Below the pieces are notes generated by a model. It did not search any database, was not told the DNA's origin, and saw only the letters and a program-made list of their open reading frames with translations. The translations under genes and the position numbers were made by a program. A stretch of DNA of 29,477 nt from CAZYBU01 sp964645775 (GTDB taxonomy: Bacteria > Spirochaetota > UBA4802 > UBA5550): NCBI GenBank assembly GCA_964645775.1, contig CAZYBU010000040.1, forward strand, positions 1 to 29,477, in the 5' to 3' direction. Positions 15,110 through 22,335 of this stretch are shown in pieces (position 1 is the first letter of the stretch; every line of letters begins with the position of its first letter).

Positions 15110-15114
15110 CTATC
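15103..15114 (+). repeat. 12-mer repeat GCGATAACTATC, copy 6 (overlaps ftsH stop)
   Basis: Exact copy, preceded by A. As in copy 5, the gene ends Arg-stop (CGA TAA) within the word. Confidence 0.9.
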
Positions 15115-15163
15115 ATTCCATTTTCATTTTCAGGAGAAGAGTTGGTTTAGATATGCCAGAAAG

Positions 15164-15179
15164 TATAGTAAATACTATA
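15164..15179. promoter_or_regulatory. Palindrome upstream of the first hemerythrin gene
   Basis: TATAGTA and TACTATA form a perfect inverted repeat around a central AA, 66 bases before the hemerythrin ATG. It could be an operator for that gene. No matching regulator is known from the window and no convincing -35/-10 pair was found beside it. Confidence 0.35.
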
Positions 15180-15245
15180 GAAAAGGTTGAAATTAATCCC
15201 GCCTTCCGGTAATGTTGCGTTACTATGTAATATACGGAGGATGAA

Positions 15246-15653
15246 ATGGAAATTTTGAAATGGGATGATTCGATGTCAGTACAGATACAGGAGATAGATG
15301 ATCAGCATAAGAGGCTGATTTTACTTCTTAACGGTTTTTACACAGAGCTTCAGGATGGTAGTGTAAAGGAAAAGCTTGGGAAGCTCCTTGATGGACTGCT
15401 GGAATACACAGACTTTCATTTCACAACAGAAGAGAACTACATGAAAAAGTTCAATTTTGATGGTTATGAAAACCATAGACAGGAACACGCAGCCTTTATT
15501 GAGAAGGTACACGACGTAAAAAAACGCTATGACGAGGGAAAGATGGTTGTTTCACCGGAAGTGACCAACTACATAAAAGATTGGCTGGTGAAGCACATTA
15601 TGGGGACGGACCAGGAGTATATTCAGTGCTTCAGGGAGAATGGGCTTCAATAA
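15246..15653 (+). CDS. Bacteriohemerythrin
   Basis: This 135-residue single-domain protein has all seven ligands of the hemerythrin di-iron centre: His21, His58 with Glu62 (H-x3-E), His77 with His81 (H-x3-H), and His117 with Asp122 (H-x4-D). Such proteins bind oxygen reversibly and serve in oxygen storage, sensing or delivery in microaerophiles and anaerobes. CGGAGG lies directly upstream of the ATG. The gene is convergent with, and overlaps by seven bases, a second hemerythrin gene on the other strand. The two proteins are clearly different in sequence, so this is not a recent duplication. Confidence 0.93.
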   Translation: MEILKWDDSMSVQIQEIDDQHKRLILLLNGFYTELQDGSVKEKLGKLLDGLLEYTDFHFTTEENYMKKFNFDGYENHRQEHAAFIEKVHDVKKRYDEGKMVVSPEVTNYIKDWLVKHIMGTDQEYIQCFRENGLQ

Positions 15654-16093
15654 TTATAATCGAATTTATCACCAGAGTCCTGCTCTCCGGTGGCACGGGT
15701 TTTTAAAAAGGAACCCAGTTTCTGGTCTTCTTTCAGAAAGTGTTCATGCAGCCAGCTTCTGAGGAACCGGTACAGGTCCAGGGCGAACCGGTAATTACCG
15801 ACTTCCAGCTCTTCCCTGTAGGTATAAAACTTATCCATGAATTCCTGGTGGCGTTCCCTGTGCGTCTCTTTTTCAGGGTAATCGTACATCAACATGAGTT
15901 TTTCCTCTGAATCAAAATGGTCTCTCACAAATGATTCCAGGCGGGCCATGACGTAATCGAGGGAAATCATGCCCATGCCCTGGGCCATATCCATGAAGAG
16001 TTTGTTGGTGAGGGCTATAAGGTCCTGATGTTGACGATCGATTTCATCGTAGCCTACTGAATATTCCGGGTCCCATCTCATGTTGTATCGCAT
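15647..16093 (-). CDS. Bacteriohemerythrin, second copy
   Basis: This 148-residue protein also keeps all seven iron ligands: His22, His59 with Glu63, His78 with His82, and His118 with Asp123. It has a short extra C-terminal tail of about 20 residues (RATGEQDSGDKFDYNY). The start at 16093 gives the usual M-x3-x-W-D-P-x-Y/F-S-V-G beginning; a second ATG four codons on is also possible. A CRP/FNR-like palindrome lies 50-65 bases upstream, so oxygen- or metabolism-linked control is plausible. It overlaps the convergent hemerythrin gene by seven bases. Confidence 0.92.
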   Translation of the reverse strand: MRYNMRWDPEYSVGYDEIDRQHQDLIALTNKLFMDMAQGMGMISLDYVMARLESFVRDHFDSEEKLMLMYDYPEKETHRERHQEFMDKFYTYREELEVGNYRFALDLYRFLRSWLHEHFLKEDQKLGSFLKTRATGEQDSGDKFDYNY

Positions 16094-16142
16094 GTCTGTA
16101 TCCTGATATGTATTCTCATCCTGTGTTGATAATAATACCCTT

Positions 16143-16158
16143 TGTGAGACAGATCAAA
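16143..16158. promoter_or_regulatory. CRP/FNR-family-like site upstream of the second hemerythrin
   Basis: TGTGA-GACAGA-TCAAA matches the TGTGA-N6-TCACA layout at nine of ten half-site bases. On the gene's own strand it reads TTTGAT...CACAAA, partly like an FNR site. A TATTAT that could be a -10 lies at 16137-16132, placing the site nearer the start than is usual for activation. A nearby AT-rich hairpin (TTTTCTTT, AAAGAAAA at 16165-16185) is also present. Confidence 0.3.
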
Positions 16159-16164
16159 CAAAAG

Positions 16165-16185
16165 TTTTCTTTACGGCAAAGAAAA
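16165..16185. repeat. Inverted repeat between hemerythrin and tetR genes
   Basis: TTTTCTTT and AAAGAAAA form a perfect eight-base inverted repeat with a five-base ACGGC centre, 64 bases beyond the TetR stop and 70 bases before the hemerythrin start. It may be an operator or a weak terminator; it lacks the GC-rich stem of a typical terminator. Confidence 0.4.
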
Positions 16186-16248
16186 TGACATCCCGCATGT
16201 AAAATTGCATTAATCCGGCTGACGGGAATAACTTTGGTCGGCCGGATC

Positions 16249-16830
16249 TCATCTTTGCCGTTGTAAAATCTTCCAGAAAAGGTCAAAGAAATCAGAGATT
16301 CTTTCCGCCAGGCTCCACCTCATCCCGTGATAGTACCATGAGTGAATGTGGCGATAGCAGAACATGTAAAAGAGGTCCGAAACCTGCCGGTCTGTTATTG
16401 AAGTGTTGAAATCTTCTCTCTGCCGTGCCTGCTCCAGAACTCCACGTAATAGATCAATCTCTTCTTCTCTCCTGTATGATTTCTCTTCCATCCATGTCCG
16501 CATGGGAACCGTGATAAAGGCTGTTATCGCCACTCCCGGGTCCCTGTCATAGTAGTCCATGACCACGTAAAAAGCCTTGCGAAACACTTCCCGCGTACTC
16601 TCAATGCCTGCGAGATGTTCTCTCACAAGTTGGCTTATCTCCCCGATTCTCTCATCCAGAAGCGTAAAAAGAAGATCTTCTTTTGATGAGAAATACTTGT
16701 AGATGGTCCCGGTGCTGACTCCTGAACGTCTCGATATCTCCCTGAGGTTGACCCTGTGGAAGTCCCTCTCGGAAAAGAGTTCAAGAACAGCTGGATAGAG
16801 CCGGTCCCTGATTTTATCCGGAATTTTCAA
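16249..16830 (-). CDS. TetR-family transcriptional regulator
   Basis: This 193-residue protein has an N-terminal TetR DNA-binding domain with the helix-turn-helix at about residues 28-50 (LREISRRSGVSTGTIYKYFS, then SKEDLL), the clearest part of the family signature. The C-terminal part should bind a ligand. It is the last gene of a three-gene unit with a MaoC-like hydratase and an acyl-CoA ligase, 31 bases after the ligase gene. This suggests control by an acyl-CoA or fatty acid, as in FadR-type TetR proteins. Two AAAC-N3-GTTT palindromes in front of the unit are candidate binding sites. Confidence 0.9.
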   Translation of the reverse strand: MKIPDKIRDRLYPAVLELFSERDFHRVNLREISRRSGVSTGTIYKYFSSKEDLLFTLLDERIGEISQLVREHLAGIESTREVFRKAFYVVMDYYDRDPGVAITAFITVPMRTWMEEKSYRREEEIDLLRGVLEQARQREDFNTSITDRQVSDLFYMFCYRHIHSWYYHGMRWSLAERISDFFDLFWKILQRQR

Positions 16831-16861
16831 AGTGTATATCCACAGAAGATTGTATCACCGG

Positions 16862-18571
16862 TTATTGTGACTGATCGGCGTCCCAACCTCCTTCCTCTCT
16901 AAGCCTGTCAATGATTGAGACCGCGATCTCCTTAAGGGCCATCTTGTCTACTTTGGCGCTTCTCGTGAGGGGAAAGTCTTTGTCCTCCGGCCAGATTTCC
17001 ACGTGAAGGGGCCTCTTGTAGGATGCTATCTTCTCGCAATGCTTCAGGACATCATCCGCGACGAGGTTCGATCCCTTAAGGGGCCGGACAAAGGCTAATA
17101 TTCCATCGTCGTAAACGCTGTGTTTCATGCCGATTACATCGACAACATCAATACCTTCAAGCTCCGCTATATGTTCTTCCACTTCGCCGGGAAAGACCCG
17201 GTAGCCCTTCTGCTTGATCATAAAAGTCTCCCGGCCGGAGAGATACAGGGCCCGGTAGCTTCCCATATCCTTGAAATACCCGATATCTCCGGTGTAGAGA
17301 ATGCCTTCCTTTGAAATGGTTCGTGCCGTGGCTTCCGGCTGATTGTAATAGCCGAGAAAAACAATGGGTGGATGATAGCATATTTCACCGGTCTCCCCGT
17401 CAGGCAGCTCGTCGCCTGCCGTTCCGTCCGGGTTCATAGGTTTACGGATGGTTACCTCCGCGAGTTCCGGGAAGGCCCTGCCTACCTGTCCCGCCATCTC
17501 CTCGAGGCTTATGCCGGGGGGAGTAAAGGTGGCGAAACCCGCGTTCTCCGTCATTCCGATTCCGGTACCGATAGCCGGCGCCATGGTCGAAAGTTTTTTT
17601 AGAAAGGGGAGATCCACGGATGATCCTGCGTAGGCGGCAAGTTCAAGGCTCGAGAGATCGTATTTCTCATAGTCAGGATGGGCCCACATCATCCTGAACT
17701 GGGTGGGGATCTGACCCAGTACGGTGACACTCTGGTTTTCGATGGCCTCAAGACTCAGCTTAACGTCAAAGATACGTAGAAGGACAGCCGTGCCTCCCAT
17801 GAACATGGTTGTCATGAAAAGCTCGGTGACGCATCCGACATGACTGGGAGGCAGGTTGACCAGGACCCGTCCCTTACTCATCTGCGATCCATGGGCAAGG
17901 ATCTGGTTTTGCACGATAATGTTCTCGTGACAGAGAAGGGCCGGTTTGGGTTCTCCCGTGGTTCCCGTTGTATAGATAATAAGGGCCGGGGTGCGCGTGT
18001 CGATCCTGCTCCGCGCCCTCTTTAGATTTCCGGTGAACAGATCTTTCAGCTTGAGCCAGATGAGCCGTTTTTTATCCATCATGGCCGTGATACTCATTCC
18101 GCCTTCAATGATATCCCCCGGTTTTGGGTCAGGAGTGAACTGAATGAGGTGTTCGACATAGGGACATTTCTCACGTACGGCATCGCCGGCAGTGCGAAAA
18201 TCGCGGACAGGGGTATGCCCCAGGAAGAAGAAGGCTTTTGCCCTGATCTTATCGATGTCACGGACCACCTCATGGTCCTGGAGGCGGACGTCCAGAGGCG
18301 CGATGATGGCCCCGATCTTGAAACAGGCATACATGAGCATCATGTGTTCCGGTAAAAGGACCAGCAACGTGGCCACGGTGTCTCCTTTACGTATACCCAT
18401 ATCCAGGAGCCTGAGGGCGAAAAAATCGATCAGAGAAACGAACTGTTTGTAGGTGACTCTCTTATCATCCTCATGCTGAATCATCGCAAGAGTATCGGGT
18501 GTCGCTGTGGCCCACTTTTCCACGTAGGAATTGACAAGGGGCAATCTCTCTTCCGGGGCTTGTGAATTCAT
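16862..18571 (-). CDS. Acyl-CoA ligase / AMP-binding enzyme
   Basis: This 569-residue protein belongs to the adenylate-forming family. It has the phosphate-binding loop IIYTTGTTGEPKPAL at about residues 193-207, the YTGDIGYFKD segment, the hinge region SGRETFMIKQKGYRVFPGEV and the C-terminal catalytic-lysine region LTRSAKVDK. It activates a carboxylic acid with ATP and transfers it to CoA. The substrate is probably a fatty or aromatic acid but cannot be read from the sequence. The gene follows the MaoC-like gene by 11 bases, with AGGAGG-like sequence before its ATG, so the two products probably act in one degradation or modification pathway. Confidence 0.9.
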   Translation of the reverse strand: MNSQAPEERLPLVNSYVEKWATATPDTLAMIQHEDDKRVTYKQFVSLIDFFALRLLDMGIRKGDTVATLLVLLPEHMMLMYACFKIGAIIAPLDVRLQDHEVVRDIDKIRAKAFFFLGHTPVRDFRTAGDAVREKCPYVEHLIQFTPDPKPGDIIEGGMSITAMMDKKRLIWLKLKDLFTGNLKRARSRIDTRTPALIIYTTGTTGEPKPALLCHENIIVQNQILAHGSQMSKGRVLVNLPPSHVGCVTELFMTTMFMGGTAVLLRIFDVKLSLEAIENQSVTVLGQIPTQFRMMWAHPDYEKYDLSSLELAAYAGSSVDLPFLKKLSTMAPAIGTGIGMTENAGFATFTPPGISLEEMAGQVGRAFPELAEVTIRKPMNPDGTAGDELPDGETGEICYHPPIVFLGYYNQPEATARTISKEGILYTGDIGYFKDMGSYRALYLSGRETFMIKQKGYRVFPGEVEEHIAELEGIDVVDVIGMKHSVYDDGILAFVRPLKGSNLVADDVLKHCEKIASYKRPLHVEIWPEDKDFPLTRSAKVDKMALKEIAVSIIDRLREEGGWDADQSQ

Positions 18572-18582
18572 TGCTTCCTCCT

Positions 18583-19461
18583 TTAGGGGTGTGCTATCTC
18601 AATAAAGCCGTCGCTTAGGGCTTTTTTCCCTTCGTGGTTCAGCACATCGAAGAAAATCTGTTTCGTCTCTCCGGTCTCGCAGGATCGGGTCTTTTGAACC
18701 TGAATATCTGTTCCGGGATAGACCATCCCGGTGAACCGGGAATGTATCTTCCTGAGAGGATTCGGGTCCCCTCCCCATTCCCTGTCGATAATCTCCCGGA
18801 CCGCCAGCGCCAGTGTGGCAGTCCCCTGGAGTATGATGTCGGGCAGTCCCACCTGCCGGGCGAATTTTCTCGAAGTATGGATGGGGAAAAATATGTCCGA
18901 GCAGCCGTCATAGATGTAGGGGAGGTGGGACGATATGGAGAGCGTGGATCTCCAGTCGTCACTCTCACCCGGTTTTTCAGGGATAACCGGAAGGTTCTCT
19001 TCTCCCCCACCTTCCCCGGCGCATTGAACGCCCCTTATCAGCCCTCCCATGAACTCCGTGAAAACCGGCCCTTTATCCCTGTCAAGGGCATCGAAACGGA
19101 TGACAATCCGTGTACCGGCTCTATGGGGCAGGATAGCCGCCACCCGTCCACGGATAATAAGATTCTGTCCCGGCTGGATGGGGCGATGAAATTCCAGATA
19201 CTCGCTGTGATGTACCTGGCGGGAGATGATCTCCATGGGGAAGAGGTCAGGGTCAACGTACTCCCATATCCTTCCCAGAATTTTCCATGTCAGGGCCACG
19301 CTGAACATGGGAGGAGCCATGAGACGAGATTCATCCAGGTCATCGAAATAGATTTCGTTAGTGTAGTTAAGGGCAGCGGCGTAGTTCATTGTATCACGCC
19401 AGCTGACGGTGATTTCAAGATCTTTCAGGGTCGTGCCGACAAGACCGGGATCGAGTTCCAT
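18583..19461 (-). CDS. MaoC-like double hot-dog hydratase/dehydratase
   Basis: This 292-residue protein looks like two hot-dog folds in tandem. The first (about residues 1-140) resembles the FAS1-like/MaoC N-terminal dehydratase domain (IQPGQNLIIRGRVAAILPHR). The second (about 165-290) carries a segment like the MaoC active site, FPIHTSRKFARQVGLPDIIL followed by QGT, in which the histidine is kept but the usual aspartate two residues further on reads serine. Family members hydrate enoyl-CoA or dehydrate hydroxyacyl-CoA or hydroxyacyl-ACP. It heads the operon with an acyl-CoA ligase and TetR regulator, consistent with acyl-CoA metabolism. Exact reaction unknown. Confidence 0.75.
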   Translation of the reverse strand: MELDPGLVGTTLKDLEITVSWRDTMNYAAALNYTNEIYFDDLDESRLMAPPMFSVALTWKILGRIWEYVDPDLFPMEIISRQVHHSEYLEFHRPIQPGQNLIIRGRVAAILPHRAGTRIVIRFDALDRDKGPVFTEFMGGLIRGVQCAGEGGGEENLPVIPEKPGESDDWRSTLSISSHLPYIYDGCSDIFFPIHTSRKFARQVGLPDIILQGTATLALAVREIIDREWGGDPNPLRKIHSRFTGMVYPGTDIQVQKTRSCETGETKQIFFDVLNHEGKKALSDGFIEIAHP

Positions 19462-19526
19462 TGTTATTTCCCGAATTTGAAGTTTTGGAGATATACCATG
19501 GACAATCTTCGGGAAATGTCAAGATC

Positions 19527-19556
19527 AAAATAAAACAATGTTTCAAATTTTGGCAA
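19527..19556 (-). promoter_or_regulatory. Possible promoter of the MaoC-ligase-tetR operon
   Basis: On the minus strand, TTGCCA (19556-19551) and TATTTT (19532-19527) are 18 bases apart and point towards the MaoC-like gene. The candidate operator AAACAATGTTT sits in the spacer, where a repressor would block the polymerase. A separate TTGACA at 19522-19517 has no well-placed -10. Confidence 0.3.
19533..19543. promoter_or_regulatory. Candidate TetR operator 1
   Basis: AAAC-AAT-GTTT, an 11-base inverted repeat. It is one of two similar sites with centres 30 bases apart (about three helix turns) upstream of the MaoC-like gene. Confidence 0.4.
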
Positions 19557-19561
19557 TAAAT

Positions 19562-19574
19562 AAAACTATGTTTT
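19562..19574. promoter_or_regulatory. Candidate TetR operator 2
   Basis: AAAAC-TAT-GTTTT, a 13-base inverted repeat of the same form as operator 1, on the same face of the helix. Confidence 0.4.
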
Positions 19575-19594
19575 TATTATATCCGGTAGGTGGT

Positions 19595-19606
19595 GATAGT
19601 TATCGC
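19595..19606 (-). repeat. 12-mer repeat GCGATAACTATC, copy 7 (intergenic)
   Basis: Exact copy on the minus strand (GATAGTTATCGC on plus), preceded by A on its own strand. It lies between the MaoC-like gene start and the end of the 160-residue unknown gene. Confidence 0.9.
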
Positions 19607-19640
19607 TCTTTCTGGAGTTTTCCGCTCATCAGGGACAGGT

Positions 19641-20123
19641 TCACCGGTTTTCTTCCATCTCCAGCAGTTTATCAAAAAAGTTGTTATAATCCCTTAGGAA
19701 ATAACTGTTGATATCGACAGGAAGATCCCCTTTCCCCTTCCACCATCTTTTCCAGGCTTTCCGGGTTTCATCCGCCTCGGCTCTTCTCACCTGTTCAAAG
19801 GAGCCGGGAGGATGGCCGGCCGGAGTGTCGTCTATAATGGTAAGGCATGTAGATATATGAAGCTCGAACCATTTTTGAAGCAAGGTGCCCCGGTCTTTTG
19901 AAAGCTTATCATGGTACTCAAGAAGATGGTCTCTGGTCCGGGACCTTATTATTTCAAGAGCATCGATTTCCCTCCCTGCCTCACCCTTCTCTTTTGAATC
20001 GGGTCCACCCCTCTCCAGGTAATTGTAGAGTTCTCCCTGACGTCTGCCCGCTCTTTCAGCTTCACGCCGAAGGTTCTCCAGCTTCCTGATCTCTTCCCGG
20101 GGCCGGTCTTTTTTTACCGGCAT
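19641..20123 (-). CDS. Unknown protein, helical and charged
   Basis: This 160-residue protein starts at the ATG at 20123, overlapping the last bases of the small gene upstream; a TTG six codons earlier is an alternative. No good ribosome-binding site precedes either, which fits translational coupling. Residues about 5-85 are rich in Glu, Arg and Lys and look helical (EEIRKLENLRREAERAGRRQ). The C-terminal half has aromatic residues (RKAWKRWWKGKGDLPVDINS). No signal peptide, membrane segment or known motif is visible. I do not recognise the family. Confidence 0.6.
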   Translation of the reverse strand: MPVKKDRPREEIRKLENLRREAERAGRRQGELYNYLERGGPDSKEKGEAGREIDALEIIRSRTRDHLLEYHDKLSKDRGTLLQKWFELHISTCLTIIDDTPAGHPPGSFEQVRRAEADETRKAWKRWWKGKGDLPVDINSYFLRDYNNFFDKLLEMEENR

Positions 20124-20374
20124 AAGGGGTATCCGCAGCAATTTTCATGGATAAGGAGAGACTGCTTCAATAGTTTCTGAGAAACGTGCTTTTTGAGTAG
20201 GGATACCCCGGAGCCATCCGGCCCGGTTTCGATTGTCTCATAATCGAAGGCCGGTCCGAAAGGGATCCACAGATATTCCCTGGAGGCATTTCGACTCCCT
20301 TTCGCCGACAAAGCGCCGGAACAGGAGGAATAACTGACAGGTCTTTGCCGGCTTTTATGTATCTTCACCATCAT
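20114..20374 (-). CDS. Small unknown protein overlapping the next gene
   Basis: This 86-residue reading frame has an ATG at 20374 with GAGG 12 bases upstream; the spacing is long, and the GTG two codons on is an alternative. It ends in TAA at 20116-20114, ten bases inside the following gene, a typical operon overlap. Codon use resembles that of the neighbours. The sequence includes REYLWIPFGPAFDYETIETG and ends in HENCCGYPLCR with three cysteines. No family is recognised. The overlap is the main support, so the call is uncertain. Confidence 0.4.
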   Translation of the reverse strand: MMVKIHKSRQRPVSYSSCSGALSAKGSRNASREYLWIPFGPAFDYETIETGPDGSGVSLLKKHVSQKLLKQSLLIHENCCGYPLCR

Positions 20375-20673
20375 GGAGATAATTATCCTCTTTGGCTCAG
20401 TATAACCCTGAACAGAAAGGGGTAAAGTCAAATATAACCTGCTTGCCCCATATTTTGATTTGTTTACTGGAAAAGCCGTACCCGTTTCCTTGATCGGACA
20501 TGGGTATCCTGCTTGCTGATCGGAGTAATCAGGGCACTCGATAGCTGTTCTCCCCGGTTTCAATCCAGGGAATGCTATAGTTATCGCTACCCCGGGAATA
20601 CTATGACGGTGAGAGGTAATGCTTGACCCCTGTCATTTGCCTCTGTACCTTTGTCTGGTGGAGGACAGCTATC
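20375..20673. other. Intergenic region between two divergent units
   Basis: No convincing gene was found here. It holds a near copy of the 12-mer repeat at 20576-20587 and, overlapping its left edge, the palindrome GATAATTATC at 20378-20387. Promoters for the lipoprotein gene (+) and the small unknown pair (-) should lie here, but no clear -35/-10 pair stands out. Confidence 0.5.
20576..20587 (-). repeat. Near copy of the 12-mer repeat (11 of 12), intergenic
   Basis: Reads TATAGTTATCGC on the plus strand; the single mismatch is at the end of the word. On its own strand it is preceded by A, like most exact copies. Confidence 0.7.
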
Positions 20674-21018
20674 ATGAAAACCCGCCTGTTACTGCTTGCG
20701 GCAGCAATCCCTCTTCTCTTTACGGCCTGTGAAGAGAAGAAAGGTATGATTATCTCCCGCTCCTTTGTGGACGATACCACCTACGAGGTGGTGGTCCGGG
20801 GATACCCGAAGAAGGATACCACCGGTGTGGCGCGCATGGAAAGCGCGAAGCGGGCCGCCCTCCTGAACGCCTATCACATCATCCGGCAGGATTTCACCCG
20901 GTCCATTGCCCCGGACCGGAATGGAAAGGTTATGGAATATGTTATGCAGGATGACAGCGCTGTTGTCCGGTACCGGTTAAAGTATCCCGGACTCAGACAG
21001 TATTACAGACAGAAATAG
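20674..21018 (+). CDS. Small lipoprotein of unknown function
   Basis: This 114-residue protein starts at the ATG at 20674, which is preceded by GGAGG and gives a typical lipoprotein signal: MKTRLLLLAAAIPLLFTAC, with the lipobox LFTAC and modification expected on Cys19. A longer in-frame start upstream would hide the signal peptide and is rejected. The mature part, about 95 residues, includes a helical GVARMESAKRAALLNAYHII stretch like those in LPP20/FlgT-type lipoproteins, a weak resemblance. It is the first gene of a unit with the sigma54 activator, whose start is three bases beyond its stop. Confidence 0.75.
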   Translation: MKTRLLLLAAAIPLLFTACEEKKGMIISRSFVDDTTYEVVVRGYPKKDTTGVARMESAKRAALLNAYHIIRQDFTRSIAPDRNGKVMEYVMQDDSAVVRYRLKYPGLRQYYRQK

Positions 21019-21021
21019 GAC

Positions 21022-22332
21022 GTGGACGATCTCTCCACAATCATACTGGACAGCATCGCGGACGGAGTCTTTACGGTAGACAGGGACTTCCGCATAACCT
21101 ACCTGAACCGGGCCGCCCGGAAGATACTCGGTGTCCGGGAAGACGAGGCAAAGGGCATGAGATGCAGCGATCTTATGCACGCCAGTATCTGCGAACATTC
21201 CTGCGTGCTGGCCGAAACCATGGCCACGGGAGAACCGATCGTGAATCGGACGGTCTTTATCGTCCGGCCCGGAGGTGAGCGTATCCCCGTAAGCGTCAGC
21301 ACCGCTCTTCTTAGAAACGAGGCGGGAGAGGTGAGCGGTGGAGTGGAGACCTTCAGGGATATATCCGAGATTGAAATGCTCCGGGATCAAGGCCGGTCCG
21401 ATTCCCGTTTCGAGGATATGGTCAGCATAAACGGGGCCATGAGGCATATCTTTTCTCTCCTGCCGGACATAGCCTTCAGTGATGCCACGGTACTTATTAC
21501 CGGTGAGAGCGGAACCGGAAAAGAACTGGTGGCCCGGGCACTTCATCGTCTTAGCGACAGGAGTACGATGCCCTTCGTCACGGTCAACTGCGCGGCCCTG
21601 CCGGATCAGCTCATAGAATCGGAACTTTTCGGCCATGTGGCAGGGGCCTTCACCGACGCCCGGAGAGACAGGCAGGGAAGGATTGCGAAGGCGGAGGGGG
21701 GTTCCCTCTTTTTGGATGAGATCGGTGATCTCTCTCCGCCGGTTCAGGTCAAGCTTCTCAGGTTCCTTCAGGAACGCACCTATGAGCCCCTGGGATCCAA
21801 TCGCGTCATGCAGGCCAGTGTCCGGATCATAGCTGCCACGAACAGCGATTTGAACCTGGAGGTGGAGGAGGGGCGGTTCCGTCGCGATTTTTACTATCGT
21901 CTCAATGTCATGAATATCCATCTCCCGTCTCTTCGTCACAGACGGGAGGATATTCCCCTCCTTATGGAATACTTTCTTGCCCGGCAGAACCTGGTGCAGA
22001 AAAAGGAGATAGCCGGCTTTTCGGACCGGGTCCTGGACGTTCTTCTCGATTATGATTTTCCGGGCAATATCCGGGAGCTTGAGAACATCGTAGAGCACGC
22101 CGTTATCCTCTGCCGATCTTCCTATATTGAGATCGAACACCTTCCAGCCTATTTCAGAAATTTTGGAAAGGATGACCCATCCTCCCTGAGCCTTGAAGAG
22201 ATTGAAAAACGGCACATAAAAAAAGTTCTGGCAAAAAATGGATATAACAGGAATAAGACTGCCAGTGAACTCGGGATCAACCCTTCCACCCTGTGGAGGA
22301 AGATGAAAAAATGGATACGGGAGAGTGATTGA
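21022..22332 (+). CDS. Sigma54-dependent activator with PAS sensor domain
   Basis: This 436-residue protein has three domains. A PAS domain (about 5-118) carries Cys48, Cys57 and Cys61 (C-x8-C-x3-C). The AAA+ sigma54-interaction domain (about 132-365) has Walker A GESGTGKE and Walker B LFLDEIGDL. A Fis-type helix-turn-helix (ASELGINPSTLWRKMKKW) ends the protein. The sigma54-contact loop reads GAFTDA at 208-213 instead of the usual GAFTGA; I have seen this variant in other activators, so it need not be inactive. No receiver domain is present, so the signal should be sensed by the PAS domain, perhaps through its cysteines. It starts at GTG. A sigma54 promoter and palindromes lie one gene downstream. 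Confidence 0.92.
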   Translation: MDDLSTIILDSIADGVFTVDRDFRITYLNRAARKILGVREDEAKGMRCSDLMHASICEHSCVLAETMATGEPIVNRTVFIVRPGGERIPVSVSTALLRNEAGEVSGGVETFRDISEIEMLRDQGRSDSRFEDMVSINGAMRHIFSLLPDIAFSDATVLITGESGTGKELVARALHRLSDRSTMPFVTVNCAALPDQLIESELFGHVAGAFTDARRDRQGRIAKAEGGSLFLDEIGDLSPPVQVKLLRFLQERTYEPLGSNRVMQASVRIIAATNSDLNLEVEEGRFRRDFYYRLNVMNIHLPSLRHRREDIPLLMEYFLARQNLVQKKEIAGFSDRVLDVLLDYDFPGNIRELENIVEHAVILCRSSYIEIEHLPAYFRNFGKDDPSSLSLEEIEKRHIKKVLAKNGYNRNKTASELGINPSTLWRKMKKWIRESD

Positions 22333-22335
22333 CCC

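Noticed and set aside
18634..19533. Open frame of about 300 codons on the plus strand opposite the MaoC-like gene
   Set aside because: It shows no domain, and the minus-strand gene has family resemblance, a sound start and operon context.
20977..22215. Long open frame on the minus strand opposite the sigma54 activator
   Set aside because: It mirrors the codon structure of a well-supported gene on the other strand and contains no recognisable domain; it is a shadow.
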